From positions 1-7,531 of the forward strand of contig CANNLB010000102.1 in the NCBI GenBank assembly GCA_947505565.1: 7,531 bases of DNA, read 5' to 3'. Shown piece by piece: positions 1 to 6,514 of the stretch; the stretch's first letter is position 1, and each line of letters starts with the position of its first letter. The DNA is from Acidobacteriota bacterium. GTDB lineage: Bacteria > Acidobacteriota > Terriglobia > Bryobacterales > Bryobacteraceae. The position numbers and the translations under genes were made by a program. Below the pieces are notes generated by a model that worked only from the letters and a program-made list of their open reading frames with translations, did not search any database and was not told the origin of the DNA.

Positions 1-4
1 CCCG

Positions 5-1372
5 CTACCCGTTCTCCCGTAGCCCGGCAATCTTCTCGTTCCGCAGATACTCATACCGGTTGATCCAAACCCCATGTTTCGACGCCGTCCGGCCAATCTG
101 CAACCGCCGCGCAAAGTCCTTCACCGGACCATAACCATGGATAAACGACACCACCGGAGTCTCCCCGGCCATCCGCTGCGCATCCCGGATCTTCAGCAGT
201 TGCGCCTCCTCACCCACCGGATGCGCCTCCTCCGGTTCCGGATACTTGAACTGCTCCAAACGCGAGAAATACGGCTGATCCTGAATCCCCAGCCAGTTGC
301 TCAGCGCCCGTACGAGTAGTCCCTCGTCGACCGCCGGATTGTTCCGCTTCAACTGCTCCCCATAAAACCGCAGAATCACCGGCCAATGCATCGTGAATAG
401 CTTCACGTGGAACGCCGTCGCCACGGTCCGGAAATCGAACCCGCTCACCGTCGTAAACGGCGGCGGAAACGTCCCAAACGCCAGCGCCATCCGCGTCGGC
501 AACGTCTCCCGCAGCTTCACCGCCAACTCGCTCGAAAGCCGAGCCTTGCAACGCAGCCAGTCGCCCAGCCCTGGCTGATCCACCAGCGCCTGCAGCAAAG
601 GGCCCTTGCCCCCGTCTTCGGTCAGCCAGCGCTCCAAATGCCGGTTCGTCAGCCCCCCGTGCAGCAGCCGATAGACCCCCATCGCCTCCCGCTGCATCCG
701 CTCAAAATCGAACCCACCCAGCTTGGCCAGCTGCGGGTTAAAGTCCAGGAAAACGTCGTCCAGCATGTACGGAGGATACTCCGGCCAGTCGTACCGAATC
801 CCGTCAATGTCCGGGTACACCCGCAGCAGGTCCCGCGTCAGCGCCAGCGTATAGTTCGTAATGTGCGGGCTCGCCAGAGACCCATTGTTCGCAAACCGCC
901 GCGGCGGCACGCGCCCATCCGGCAACCTCGGCTTGTCCTCGTCCATCGGCCCCCCGAACTGCACCCGATACCCCGGCGGAATCGCCGCCTGAATCTGCAA
1001 GTACACCTGGATATGCTTCGCCTGCGCCGCCCGGATGAACCGCGCGATAATCGGCCCCTCCCGCTCGGTCAGCCCGTCCGGCTCCGAAGGCTGATACCGC
1101 AGCCCGGCATACATCTTCTTGTCCGGCCGAAAGCTCGGCGACGTCCGCACGAACAGCTCCCGCTTGCCCCACTGCGGCCGATCCAAAAGCCGCACCGATC
1201 CCGCCCCCGCGTCGATTGGTGGCTCCCGGCTCCCCGTCTTCTCGTCCGCCGGCTCCATCACATACGGCGACGTCGCCACATGCGTCACCCCTGCCGCCGA
1301 TAGCCGATCCAAGATCGCCTCGACCCCCTCGTTCTGGATCGACTCTGGCATCACCGTTACGCCCGTCATCAT
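5..1372 (-). CDS. Putative TIM-barrel glycoside hydrolase, cytoplasmic
   Basis: This is an intact 455-residue protein that I recognise only by fold type. Residues 15-40 resemble a first beta-alpha unit, with a helix followed by a GVTHVATSPYV strand. Residues 106-128 give a helix followed by the strand HIQVYLQIQA. Residues 188-202 read DIDGIRYDWPEYPPY, a late-barrel strand of the kind that carries a catalytic Asp in amylase-like and other (beta/alpha)8 glycosidases, so Asp195 and Glu198 are candidate catalytic residues. A second conserved-looking strand is FHVKLFTMHWP at 321-331, and HGYG (412-415) lies near the C-terminus. There is no signal peptide or membrane segment, so it probably acts in the cytoplasm. 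The start is supported by AGGAG seven bases upstream, directly after the stop of the DUF1080 remnant. The pairing with a DUF1080 gene suggests sugar or glycoside breakdown, which is inference. Substrate is unknown, and a sugar isomerase or epimerase-like barrel is an alternative. The gene is certain, the function is not. Confidence 0.8.
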   Translation of the reverse strand: MMTGVTVMPESIQNEGVEAILDRLSAAGVTHVATSPYVMEPADEKTGSREPPIDAGAGSVRLLDRPQWGKRELFVRTSPSFRPDKKMYAGLRYQPSEPDGLTEREGPIIARFIRAAQAKHIQVYLQIQAAIPPGYRVQFGGPMDEDKPRLPDGRVPPRRFANNGSLASPHITNYTLALTRDLLRVYPDIDGIRYDWPEYPPYMLDDVFLDFNPQLAKLGGFDFERMQREAMGVYRLLHGGLTNRHLERWLTEDGGKGPLLQALVDQPGLGDWLRCKARLSSELAVKLRETLPTRMALAFGTFPPPFTTVSGFDFRTVATAFHVKLFTMHWPVILRFYGEQLKRNNPAVDEGLLVRALSNWLGIQDQPYFSRLEQFKYPEPEEAHPVGEEAQLLKIRDAQRMAGETPVVSFIHGYGPVKDFARRLQIGRTASKHGVWINRYEYLRNEKIAGLRENG

Positions 1373-2315
1373 CTACAAACTCCTGATCCGCAGGTCGCGG
1401 AACTCAACCGAAGACTTTTCCAAGTGGATCTGCAACCCCACCCGACCCTCACCGGCCGGCACCTCGCCCGCCGCAGCCAACATCCCATTGAACCAGACTC
1501 GGCACGTCGTCCCTTGCACCACCACCCGCAGCCATACCCAGATCCCCTCATGGTCGAACGGGATCGTGCTACGAACCGGCCCATAGCGCACGGGCTGAAC
1601 CGAGTCCGTTGTGCGCGGTTCATCAACTGATGCTACCCGTCGAGTACACCGCATCCGGCGGAGAGAAGATATGTACCTCCCATCCCCGATCCCGCGCCTA
1701 GTCCGGCGACCCCCGAAAGAAGATCCCCGCGTTCACATGGTTATGGGTCCGTACCGCCGTCTCCAGCTCACAGTCCCGATACCCCTTCGGCGCATAGCGG
1801 ATCCCGTTCCCCTTCGCCCCCACAATCGCCCCGTCCGGCACGAACCACGTCTCGCCGTCCCCAGCCATCAATCGAGTCGTACCGGTCCCACCGCACCACC
1901 CCCGGCAGTTCCTCAATCTCCATCTTCCAGATCTCGAACGGGTGCCCCAACCGCGCGAAGCTGACGAACCCCGTCGCCTGCCCTTCCACTGTCGTATCCC
2001 GTACCAACTCCCCGTCGATCTCCACCCGCAATCGCCGCCCGTCCAGCGTCACCACCGCCCGATGCCACACCCCGTAGCTCGGCGGCAGCAACTTTGTCGG
2101 GGCCGTCCGCCCCGCCACTGCCCCCGTCACATTGGCCGCAGCTTGCCATGGAAATCATGGGCCAACTGAGCCGGAACCCCTGATAATGCGGGCCTTCCCC
2201 ACCGCGGCGCCCGCAGCAAAAGCAGCGTCTCGCACCACTGAGCCAGCCGATAATCGAATGACAATCGGAAGTTTTCGTACTGCCGCTCTGGATCAAACCC
2301 CATCCGGTCAATCAT
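1373..2315 (-). pseudogene. Broken two-domain DUF1080 (3-keto-disaccharide hydrolase-like) gene
   Basis: Four reading-frame pieces on the minus strand join into one protein with two concanavalin/LamG-like DUF1080 (PF06439-type) domains. First domain, C-terminal part only: YENFRLSFDYRL and LAHDFHG (about 2160-2280), then TGAVAGRTAPTKLLPPSYG and a VEIDGELV strand (about 1990-2125). Second domain: DSIDGW, then ETWFVPDGAIVG (about 1820-1880), AGIFFRGSPD ending at 1701, GWEVHIFSPPDAVYSTGSI (about 1640-1685), VWFNG and GRVGLQIHLEKSSVEFRDL (1375-1475). Lesions in reading order are a net loss of one base near 2130-2137, an extra base in the C4 run at 1859-1862, an in-frame TAG at 1698-1700, and an extra base near 1636-1641. 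The usual start of the first domain (FNGKxLxGW...) is absent, and homology stops at about 2315 beside uup. Family members are often secreted and act on 3-keto-glycosides. As it stands the gene could yield only a 62-residue peptide. Sequencing error could explain one lesion but hardly all, since the neighbouring genes are intact. Confidence 0.85.
1380..1384 (-). promoter_or_regulatory. Shine-Dalgarno site for the putative glycoside hydrolase
   Basis: The minus strand reads AGGAG, then seven bases (TTTGTAG), then ATGATG. The TAG inside the spacer is the stop codon of the upstream DUF1080 remnant, so stop and start are adjacent. This is the clearest ribosome binding site in the window. It fixes the start at 1372, or at the second ATG three bases on. 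It means the downstream gene can be translated independently of its broken upstream partner. Confidence 0.75.
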
Positions 2316-2318
2316 ACT
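2313..2318 (+). promoter_or_regulatory. Possible -10 element for uup inside the DUF1080 stump
   Basis: CATACT ends nine bases before the uup ATG and matches four of six positions of TATAAT. No convincing -35 box stands at the right distance, the best candidate being TGGATC at 2289-2294. No Shine-Dalgarno motif precedes the ATG, so a very short or absent leader is possible. GATAAT at 2249-2254 is a second candidate -10 with a better match and would give a leader of about 65 bases. Either way the uup promoter has to lie within the pseudogene. Confidence 0.25.
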
Positions 2319-2327
2319 GGTATCTAC

Positions 2328-4073
2328 ATGGGTGTTGTCCTCTCCGCTTCGGCGGTCTCCAAACGCTTTGGAGCCCAGCCGCTTTTTGAAAATTTGACTC
2401 TGGCGATCCACGACGGGCAACGCATTGGTCTCACCGGTCCTAACGGGGCCGGCAAGTCCACGCTCGTCAAAATCTTGGCCGGCCTCGAACCTCCCGACTC
2501 CGGTACCCGCTCTGTGCGCAAGCAGGCCGTCATCGCCTACGTCGAGCAGGACTCGTTCTTCCCCGAAGGCATCTCCGTCCGCGAGGTCCTCGAACACGCG
2601 CTTCGCGGAGCGCCGCTGTCGGACCAGGAGAAAACCGTCCGTATCGAGATGGAAGCCAGCCGCGCCGGCCTCAACGACTTCGACATGCAGGCAGCCGCCC
2701 TCTCCGGCGGTTGGCGCAAGCGCCTCTCCATCGTCGCCGGCCTCGTCCGCGAACCCGCCGTCATCCTGCTCGACGAGCCCACCAACCATCTCGATATCGA
2801 TGGCATCATCTGGCTCCAAGGCGCCCTGAAGCAGGCCGAATGCGCCGCCCTGTTTATCAGCCACGACCGCTACTTCCTCGAACAGGTCGCCACCCACATG
2901 GGCGAGATCAACAAGACCTACCCCGACGGCATGTACTTCGTCGAAGGTAACTACACCAAGTTCCTCGAACGCCGAGGCGACTTCCTCATGGCCCAACAGC
3001 GCTATCAGGAGTCGCTCCAGGCCCGCGTCCGCCGAGAGATCGAATGGCTCCGCCGCGGTGCCAAAGCCCGCACCACCAAAGCCAAAGCCCGCGTCGACGA
3101 AGCCAACCGCCTCATCGACGAACTCGCCGAAGTCTCGGACCGCAACGCCGAACGCGCCACCGCCGGCGTCAACATGACCGCCTCCAAGCGCCAGACCAAA
3201 CGCCTCATCGTCGGCGAAGGGTTGGCCAAAGGCTACGGCGGCCGGACGCTGTTCGAAGGTCTGGACGTCACCCTCACCGCCGGTATGCGCCTCGCCCTCG
3301 TTGGCGGCAACGGCTGCGGCAAGTCTACCCTGCTCCGCATCCTCTGTGGGGACATCGCAGCCGACTCTGGCACGGTGGAACGCGCCGAGCACCTCAAAAT
3401 CGTCACCCTCGACCAGAACCGTCGCCTTACCGACGAGACAGTCACCCTCCGCCGCGCCCTCTGCGACGCCGGGGATACGGTCACCTTCCAGGGCCGTCCC
3501 ATCCACGTCATCGCCTGGGCCAAGCGCTTCCTGTTCCAGGAAGAGCAGCTCGTCCAGCCCGTCGCTCAGCTCTCCGGCGGCGAACGCGCCCGCGTCCTGC
3601 TCGCCAATCTGATGCTCCAGCCCGCCGACGTCCTCTTCCTCGACGAGCCCACCAACGACCTCGACATCCCGACGCTCGAAGTCCTCGAAGAGAACCTCCT
3701 CGCCTTCACCGGCGCGATGGTCCTCGTCACCCACGACCGTTATCTGCTCGACCGCATCGCCAACACCGTCCTCGCCCTCAACGGCGATGGCACCTGGGGC
3801 ACCTTCGCCGAGTATTCCCAATGGGAGCAGGAGCGGGCCCGGCCAAGCTCTAAGAAAGAGACCGTCAAACAGATGACCGCCGCCCCGCCCGTCAAGAAAA
3901 AGGTCAAGCTCAGCTACATGGACCAACGCGAGTGGGACGGCCTCGAAGCCAAAATCCACCAGGCCGAGGCCGCCGTGGCGGCCGCCGACTACACCCAACA
4001 CCAAACGCTACAGGCCGAAGTCGATCGGCTCTATCAGCGCTGGACCGAACTCGAAGGCAAACTCAAGAACTGA
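2328..4073 (+). CDS. uup: ABC-F ATPase, Uup type (ribosome-associated)
   Basis: This is a complete 581-residue soluble protein with two ABC ATPase domains and no membrane segments, as in the ABC-F family. Domain 1: Walker A GPNGAGKST (37-45), signature LSGGW (125-129), Walker B with LLDEPTNHLD (147-156) and switch His179. Domain 2: Walker A GGNGCGKST (326-334), LSGGERAR (415-422), FLDEPTNDLD (437-446) and His469. The inter-domain linker carries EWLRRGAKARTTKAKARV (239-256), the basic motif of the Uup branch, and the protein ends in a basic stretch plus coiled coil (about 520-581), also typical of Uup. ABC-F proteins bind near the ribosomal E site and ease translation stalls. Uup is linked in E. 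coli to ribosome rescue/assembly and to precise excision of transposons. At 581 residues it is shorter than the roughly 635 of E. coli Uup. No Shine-Dalgarno site is visible at the ATG. The gene stands alone on its strand, and C-ending codons dominate. An antibiotic-resistance ABC-F is less likely because the linker is Uup-like. Confidence 0.92.
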   Translation: MGVVLSASAVSKRFGAQPLFENLTLAIHDGQRIGLTGPNGAGKSTLVKILAGLEPPDSGTRSVRKQAVIAYVEQDSFFPEGISVREVLEHALRGAPLSDQEKTVRIEMEASRAGLNDFDMQAAALSGGWRKRLSIVAGLVREPAVILLDEPTNHLDIDGIIWLQGALKQAECAALFISHDRYFLEQVATHMGEINKTYPDGMYFVEGNYTKFLERRGDFLMAQQRYQESLQARVRREIEWLRRGAKARTTKAKARVDEANRLIDELAEVSDRNAERATAGVNMTASKRQTKRLIVGEGLAKGYGGRTLFEGLDVTLTAGMRLALVGGNGCGKSTLLRILCGDIAADSGTVERAEHLKIVTLDQNRRLTDETVTLRRALCDAGDTVTFQGRPIHVIAWAKRFLFQEEQLVQPVAQLSGGERARVLLANLMLQPADVLFLDEPTNDLDIPTLEVLEENLLAFTGAMVLVTHDRYLLDRIANTVLALNGDGTWGTFAEYSQWEQERARPSSKKETVKQMTAAPPVKKKVKLSYMDQREWDGLEAKIHQAEAAVAAADYTQHQTLQAEVDRLYQRWTELEGKLKN

Positions 4074-5854
4074 ATGTTGGAGCCCCGGTGCAACCGGTGC
4101 CGGTGCTTCTCAAAGTCTGCCTCCTTGGCCTCGTTGATATTCAGGAACTTCTGCGGGTTCCGGTCCACCAGCGGGAACCAACTGCTCTGCACGTGCACCA
4201 TCACCTTGTGCCCTCGCCGGAAAGTATGGAAGATGTCGTTCATCTCGTACTCCACCTTCGTCGGCTGGTTCGGCACAAACGCCTCCGGCTTCGAGAACGA
4301 GTTCCGGAACTTGCCCCGGAATACCTCCCCCCGGACCAACTGCTGGTAGCCAGCGTTCTCCGGCAGGTCGTCCGGGTACACGTCGATCACCTTCACGATC
4401 AGGTCGGCGTCGGTCCCGTCGGTCGAGAACAGCAGGCTGTTCTTGATCGGCCCGGTGATCGTAAGGTCCTCTTCCAGCACCTCGGTCTCGTAGACGATCA
4501 CGTCGGTCCGGGTGCCGGCGAAGCGCTGGTCGTCCAGCATGTGCTCCCGGGTCATCTTGTTGGAAACCTCTTCGATGTACGGCACCGGCTTGGCCGGGTC
4601 ACTGATCCACTCTTCAAAGCCGGTGCCCGCGGCTGTGCGGCCGAGCGCTCCGTTCGCATTTAGCGAGAGCGTCATCGACTTCGCCTCCGCCGGAGGCCAC
4701 TGCGCGAACTGCCGCCAGACGTTGGTCCCGGTCTCGAAGACGTACGCCTCCGGCAGTTCCATTTTCCCCTTGCCCTTCAGGTGGTAGTCGAAGAAGGCGG
4801 CCTCGATGAACTCGCGGTAGTACAAGCCGGTCTTGGCGTTGAACGTCACTTCGCCCAGCGAAGCGCCATCTTCCCGTGCCCACTGGCCATGCCGCCAAGG
4901 GCCCATCACGAGCATATTCTTCGTCCCTGGGGAGGACTTCTCCACGCTCTTATAAACTTGCAGAGCGCCGTAGAGGTTCTCGGCATCGAACCAGCCGCCG
5001 ACTGTCATTACGGCCGGCTTGATCGACTGCAGATGCGGCCGGAGGTTCCTCGACTGCCAGAATTCGTCGTAGGTATCGTGCTTCATCATATCGGTCCAGA
5101 AGGCGATCTGGTTCTTGTAGTACTTCTCGTTGGCGTTGTAGAGCGGCCCCATTTTGAGAAAGAACTTGTAGCCGTCCGGCGTCCCGTGCTCAAACGGTTC
5201 CCGCTTGGCGTTGGCTACGGGTTCCGGCCGCGCCTTGCCGAAGCCGGCCAGGAAGTTGAAAGCGTGGGGCAGGTATAGGGCCCCGTTGCGATGGAAGTCG
5301 TCGCCGGTGAACCAGTCCGTGATCGGGGCTTGCGGCGAAGCGCAGACATGCGCCGGATGAGCGTCAATCATGCCGGCCGCCGTGTAGAACCCCGGGTAAG
5401 AGATGCCGTAGGTGCAGATCTTGCCGTTGTTGTTCGGCAGGTTCTTGGTCAGCCAGTCGATCGTGTCATAGGTGTCCGAGCTCTCATCGACGTCCATCGG
5501 CCCGTTCTTCACCGCCTTGTGCGGAGTCATGTTGATGAACTCGCCTTCAGACATATGCTTGCCGCGGACGTCCTGATAGACGAAGATGTACTTCGATTTG
5601 CCGAGGATCGTCGACGGCCCAAGGTCTTCTTTGTACCGATCCGGACCGTACGGCGCGACGGTATATGGAGTCCGATTCATCAGAATCGGCCACTTCTGGG
5701 ACTGGTCCTTCGGGGTGTAGACGCTCGTGAACAGTCGCTTGCCGTCCCGCATCGGGACCTTATATTCGTACTTCGTGTAGTTCTCGAGGATGAAGGCTTT
5801 GCCTTGTCCAAACAGGGCGACGGCGGTGAGGAGGAGGCCAGTACAAAGTCTCAT
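4034..5854 (-). CDS. Secreted CocE/NonD-type hydrolase, alpha-amino-acid-ester-hydrolase-like
   Basis: This is a 606-residue protein with a Sec-type signal peptide (MRLC, hydrophobic core 5-16, likely cut after about residue 20). It has the S15/CocE alpha/beta-hydrolase fold followed by a C-terminal jelly-roll domain (about 390-600). The likely triad is Ser152 in YGISYPG, Asp290 in GGWFDAEN and His322 in GPWRHGQW. Tyr153 after the serine fits the oxyanion-hole tyrosine of alpha-amino acid ester hydrolases. The spacing from Ser152 to Asp186 (34 residues) and the acidic pair just after Asp290 follow the ester hydrolases of Xanthomonas and Acetobacter, but the third carboxylate is Asn293 here. 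Known relatives cleave or transfer acyl groups on beta-lactams, amino-acid esters or X-Pro peptides, and the true substrate is unknown. The gene is coupled to yceH by ATGA and has no Shine-Dalgarno of its own. Its last 40 bases lie antisense to the end of uup. Family assignment is strong, substrate is not. Confidence 0.92.
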   Translation of the reverse strand: MRLCTGLLLTAVALFGQGKAFILENYTKYEYKVPMRDGKRLFTSVYTPKDQSQKWPILMNRTPYTVAPYGPDRYKEDLGPSTILGKSKYIFVYQDVRGKHMSEGEFINMTPHKAVKNGPMDVDESSDTYDTIDWLTKNLPNNNGKICTYGISYPGFYTAAGMIDAHPAHVCASPQAPITDWFTGDDFHRNGALYLPHAFNFLAGFGKARPEPVANAKREPFEHGTPDGYKFFLKMGPLYNANEKYYKNQIAFWTDMMKHDTYDEFWQSRNLRPHLQSIKPAVMTVGGWFDAENLYGALQVYKSVEKSSPGTKNMLVMGPWRHGQWAREDGASLGEVTFNAKTGLYYREFIEAAFFDYHLKGKGKMELPEAYVFETGTNVWRQFAQWPPAEAKSMTLSLNANGALGRTAAGTGFEEWISDPAKPVPYIEEVSNKMTREHMLDDQRFAGTRTDVIVYETEVLEEDLTITGPIKNSLLFSTDGTDADLIVKVIDVYPDDLPENAGYQQLVRGEVFRGKFRNSFSKPEAFVPNQPTKVEYEMNDIFHTFRRGHKVMVHVQSSWFPLVDRNPQKFLNINEAKEADFEKHRHRLHRGSNIQFLSLPSSSVQR

Positions 5855-6492
5855 GAAAATAGGGTCCGGAAGGCGTTGAATTCCTGGCGTAGCGAGTCGA
5901 GTTCGGCGCGGAGGGTTTCGATCTGGATCTCAAGGTGGGCAATACGGTCGTTGCTGGGCGCGATGGTCTTGGCGGCGGGGGCTTCGGCCAGCGCGGCGAC
6001 GTCCACGGGGCCGGCGAACAGGTGCATGTAGCGGGGCTCGCGCCAACCGGGCTGCTTGGGGATGAAGACTGCCATCTCGCGGTCGATCAGCTTCTTCAGG
6101 GCCGACTCGACGGCGTCGATATCCTCGAAGTTATGCAGCCGATGGCAGCGGTCTTTGAGCTCGTTCAGCGTCTGCGGCCCCCGGAGCAGGAGCACGGAGA
6201 TCAGCGCCAGTTCGCGGTTGGTGACGTTGAGCGTCTCCTGGGCCCGATGCCCAAATTTGGGGACGCGGCCGGACCCCGTGATGATCACCGCCAAGCGCTT
6301 CTCGCGCAGGAGCGTGTGGCCCTCTTCGACGGTACTGTCGTCGTAGGCCGAGACCGGCTCCCGGTTGTTCTTTTGGTTGCAGGCGTTGGTCAGGGCGTTC
6401 AGGCTGAGCGGGTAATACTCTGGCGTCGCCATGTCCTTTTCGATCATGGTTCCCAGGACGCGCTGTTCGAGGTCGGATAGCAGAAGGCTCAC
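5851..6492 (-). CDS. yceH: YceH family protein (DUF480)
   Basis: This is a 213-residue cytoplasmic protein, close to the roughly 215 of E. coli YceH. The start chosen is GTG at 6492, giving MSLLLSDLEQRVLGTMIEKD, where family homology begins. The frame stays open upstream to 6633, but that would run into the divergent gene and gives residues unlike the family. Diagnostic segments are YYPLSLNALTNACNQKNNR (26-44), GRVPKFGHR (75-83), LLLRGPQT (101-108) and PKQPGWREPRYMHL (145-158), followed by a C-terminal coiled coil (183-209). The known structure of the family is a pair of winged-helix domains, which suggests nucleic-acid or protein binding. The cellular role is not established. Its stop overlaps the ATG of the secreted hydrolase (ATGA, 5851-5854), so the two are co-transcribed and probably translationally coupled. 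The family call is firm. The link between YceH and the hydrolase is unexplained. Confidence 0.92.
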   Translation of the reverse strand: MSLLLSDLEQRVLGTMIEKDMATPEYYPLSLNALTNACNQKNNREPVSAYDDSTVEEGHTLLREKRLAVIITGSGRVPKFGHRAQETLNVTNRELALISVLLLRGPQTLNELKDRCHRLHNFEDIDAVESALKKLIDREMAVFIPKQPGWREPRYMHLFAGPVDVAALAEAPAAKTIAPSNDRIAHLEIQIETLRAELDSLRQEFNAFRTLFS

Positions 6493-6514
6493 GAGCCTAG
6501 TGTAAACTACGTCG
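6493..6514. promoter_or_regulatory. 22-base divergent promoter between yceH and the beta-lactamase-like gene
   Basis: The whole space between the two start codons is 22 bases and is centred on TAGTGTAAACTA (6498-6509), an imperfect palindrome. On the plus strand TAAACT (6503-6508) ends six bases before the ATG at 6515. On the minus strand TACACT (6504-6499) ends six bases before the GTG at 6492. Both resemble -10 hexamers and share the central TA. Transcription from either would begin at or next to the start codon, giving leaderless messages, which agrees with the lack of a good Shine-Dalgarno site before either gene. I see no consensus -35 on either side. Longer leaders from promoters inside the opposing genes remain possible. 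Confidence 0.45.

Noticed and set aside
407..1303. A 298-codon plus-strand frame opposite the putative glycosidase
   Set aside because: It is Arg/Pro/Gln-rich without domain features. It is explained by G-ending codons on the coding strand.
2127..4004. A 625-codon open frame on the minus strand
   Set aside because: Most of it is antisense to uup, with low-complexity Gly/Asp/Glu/Val-rich translation typical of a shadow of a GC-rich gene. Only its last 62 codons (from 2315) are real, as the start of the DUF1080 pseudogene.
4082..4110. CCGGTGC repeats and a small CCGGT/ACCGG hairpin just after uup, as a terminator
   Set aside because: The stem is only five base pairs with a three-base loop and no T-run follows. 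The repeats encode an Arg/His-rich stretch of the ester hydrolase.
5291..6031. A 246-codon plus-strand frame across the hydrolase/yceH junction
   Set aside because: It runs antisense to two well-supported genes and shows no family motif.
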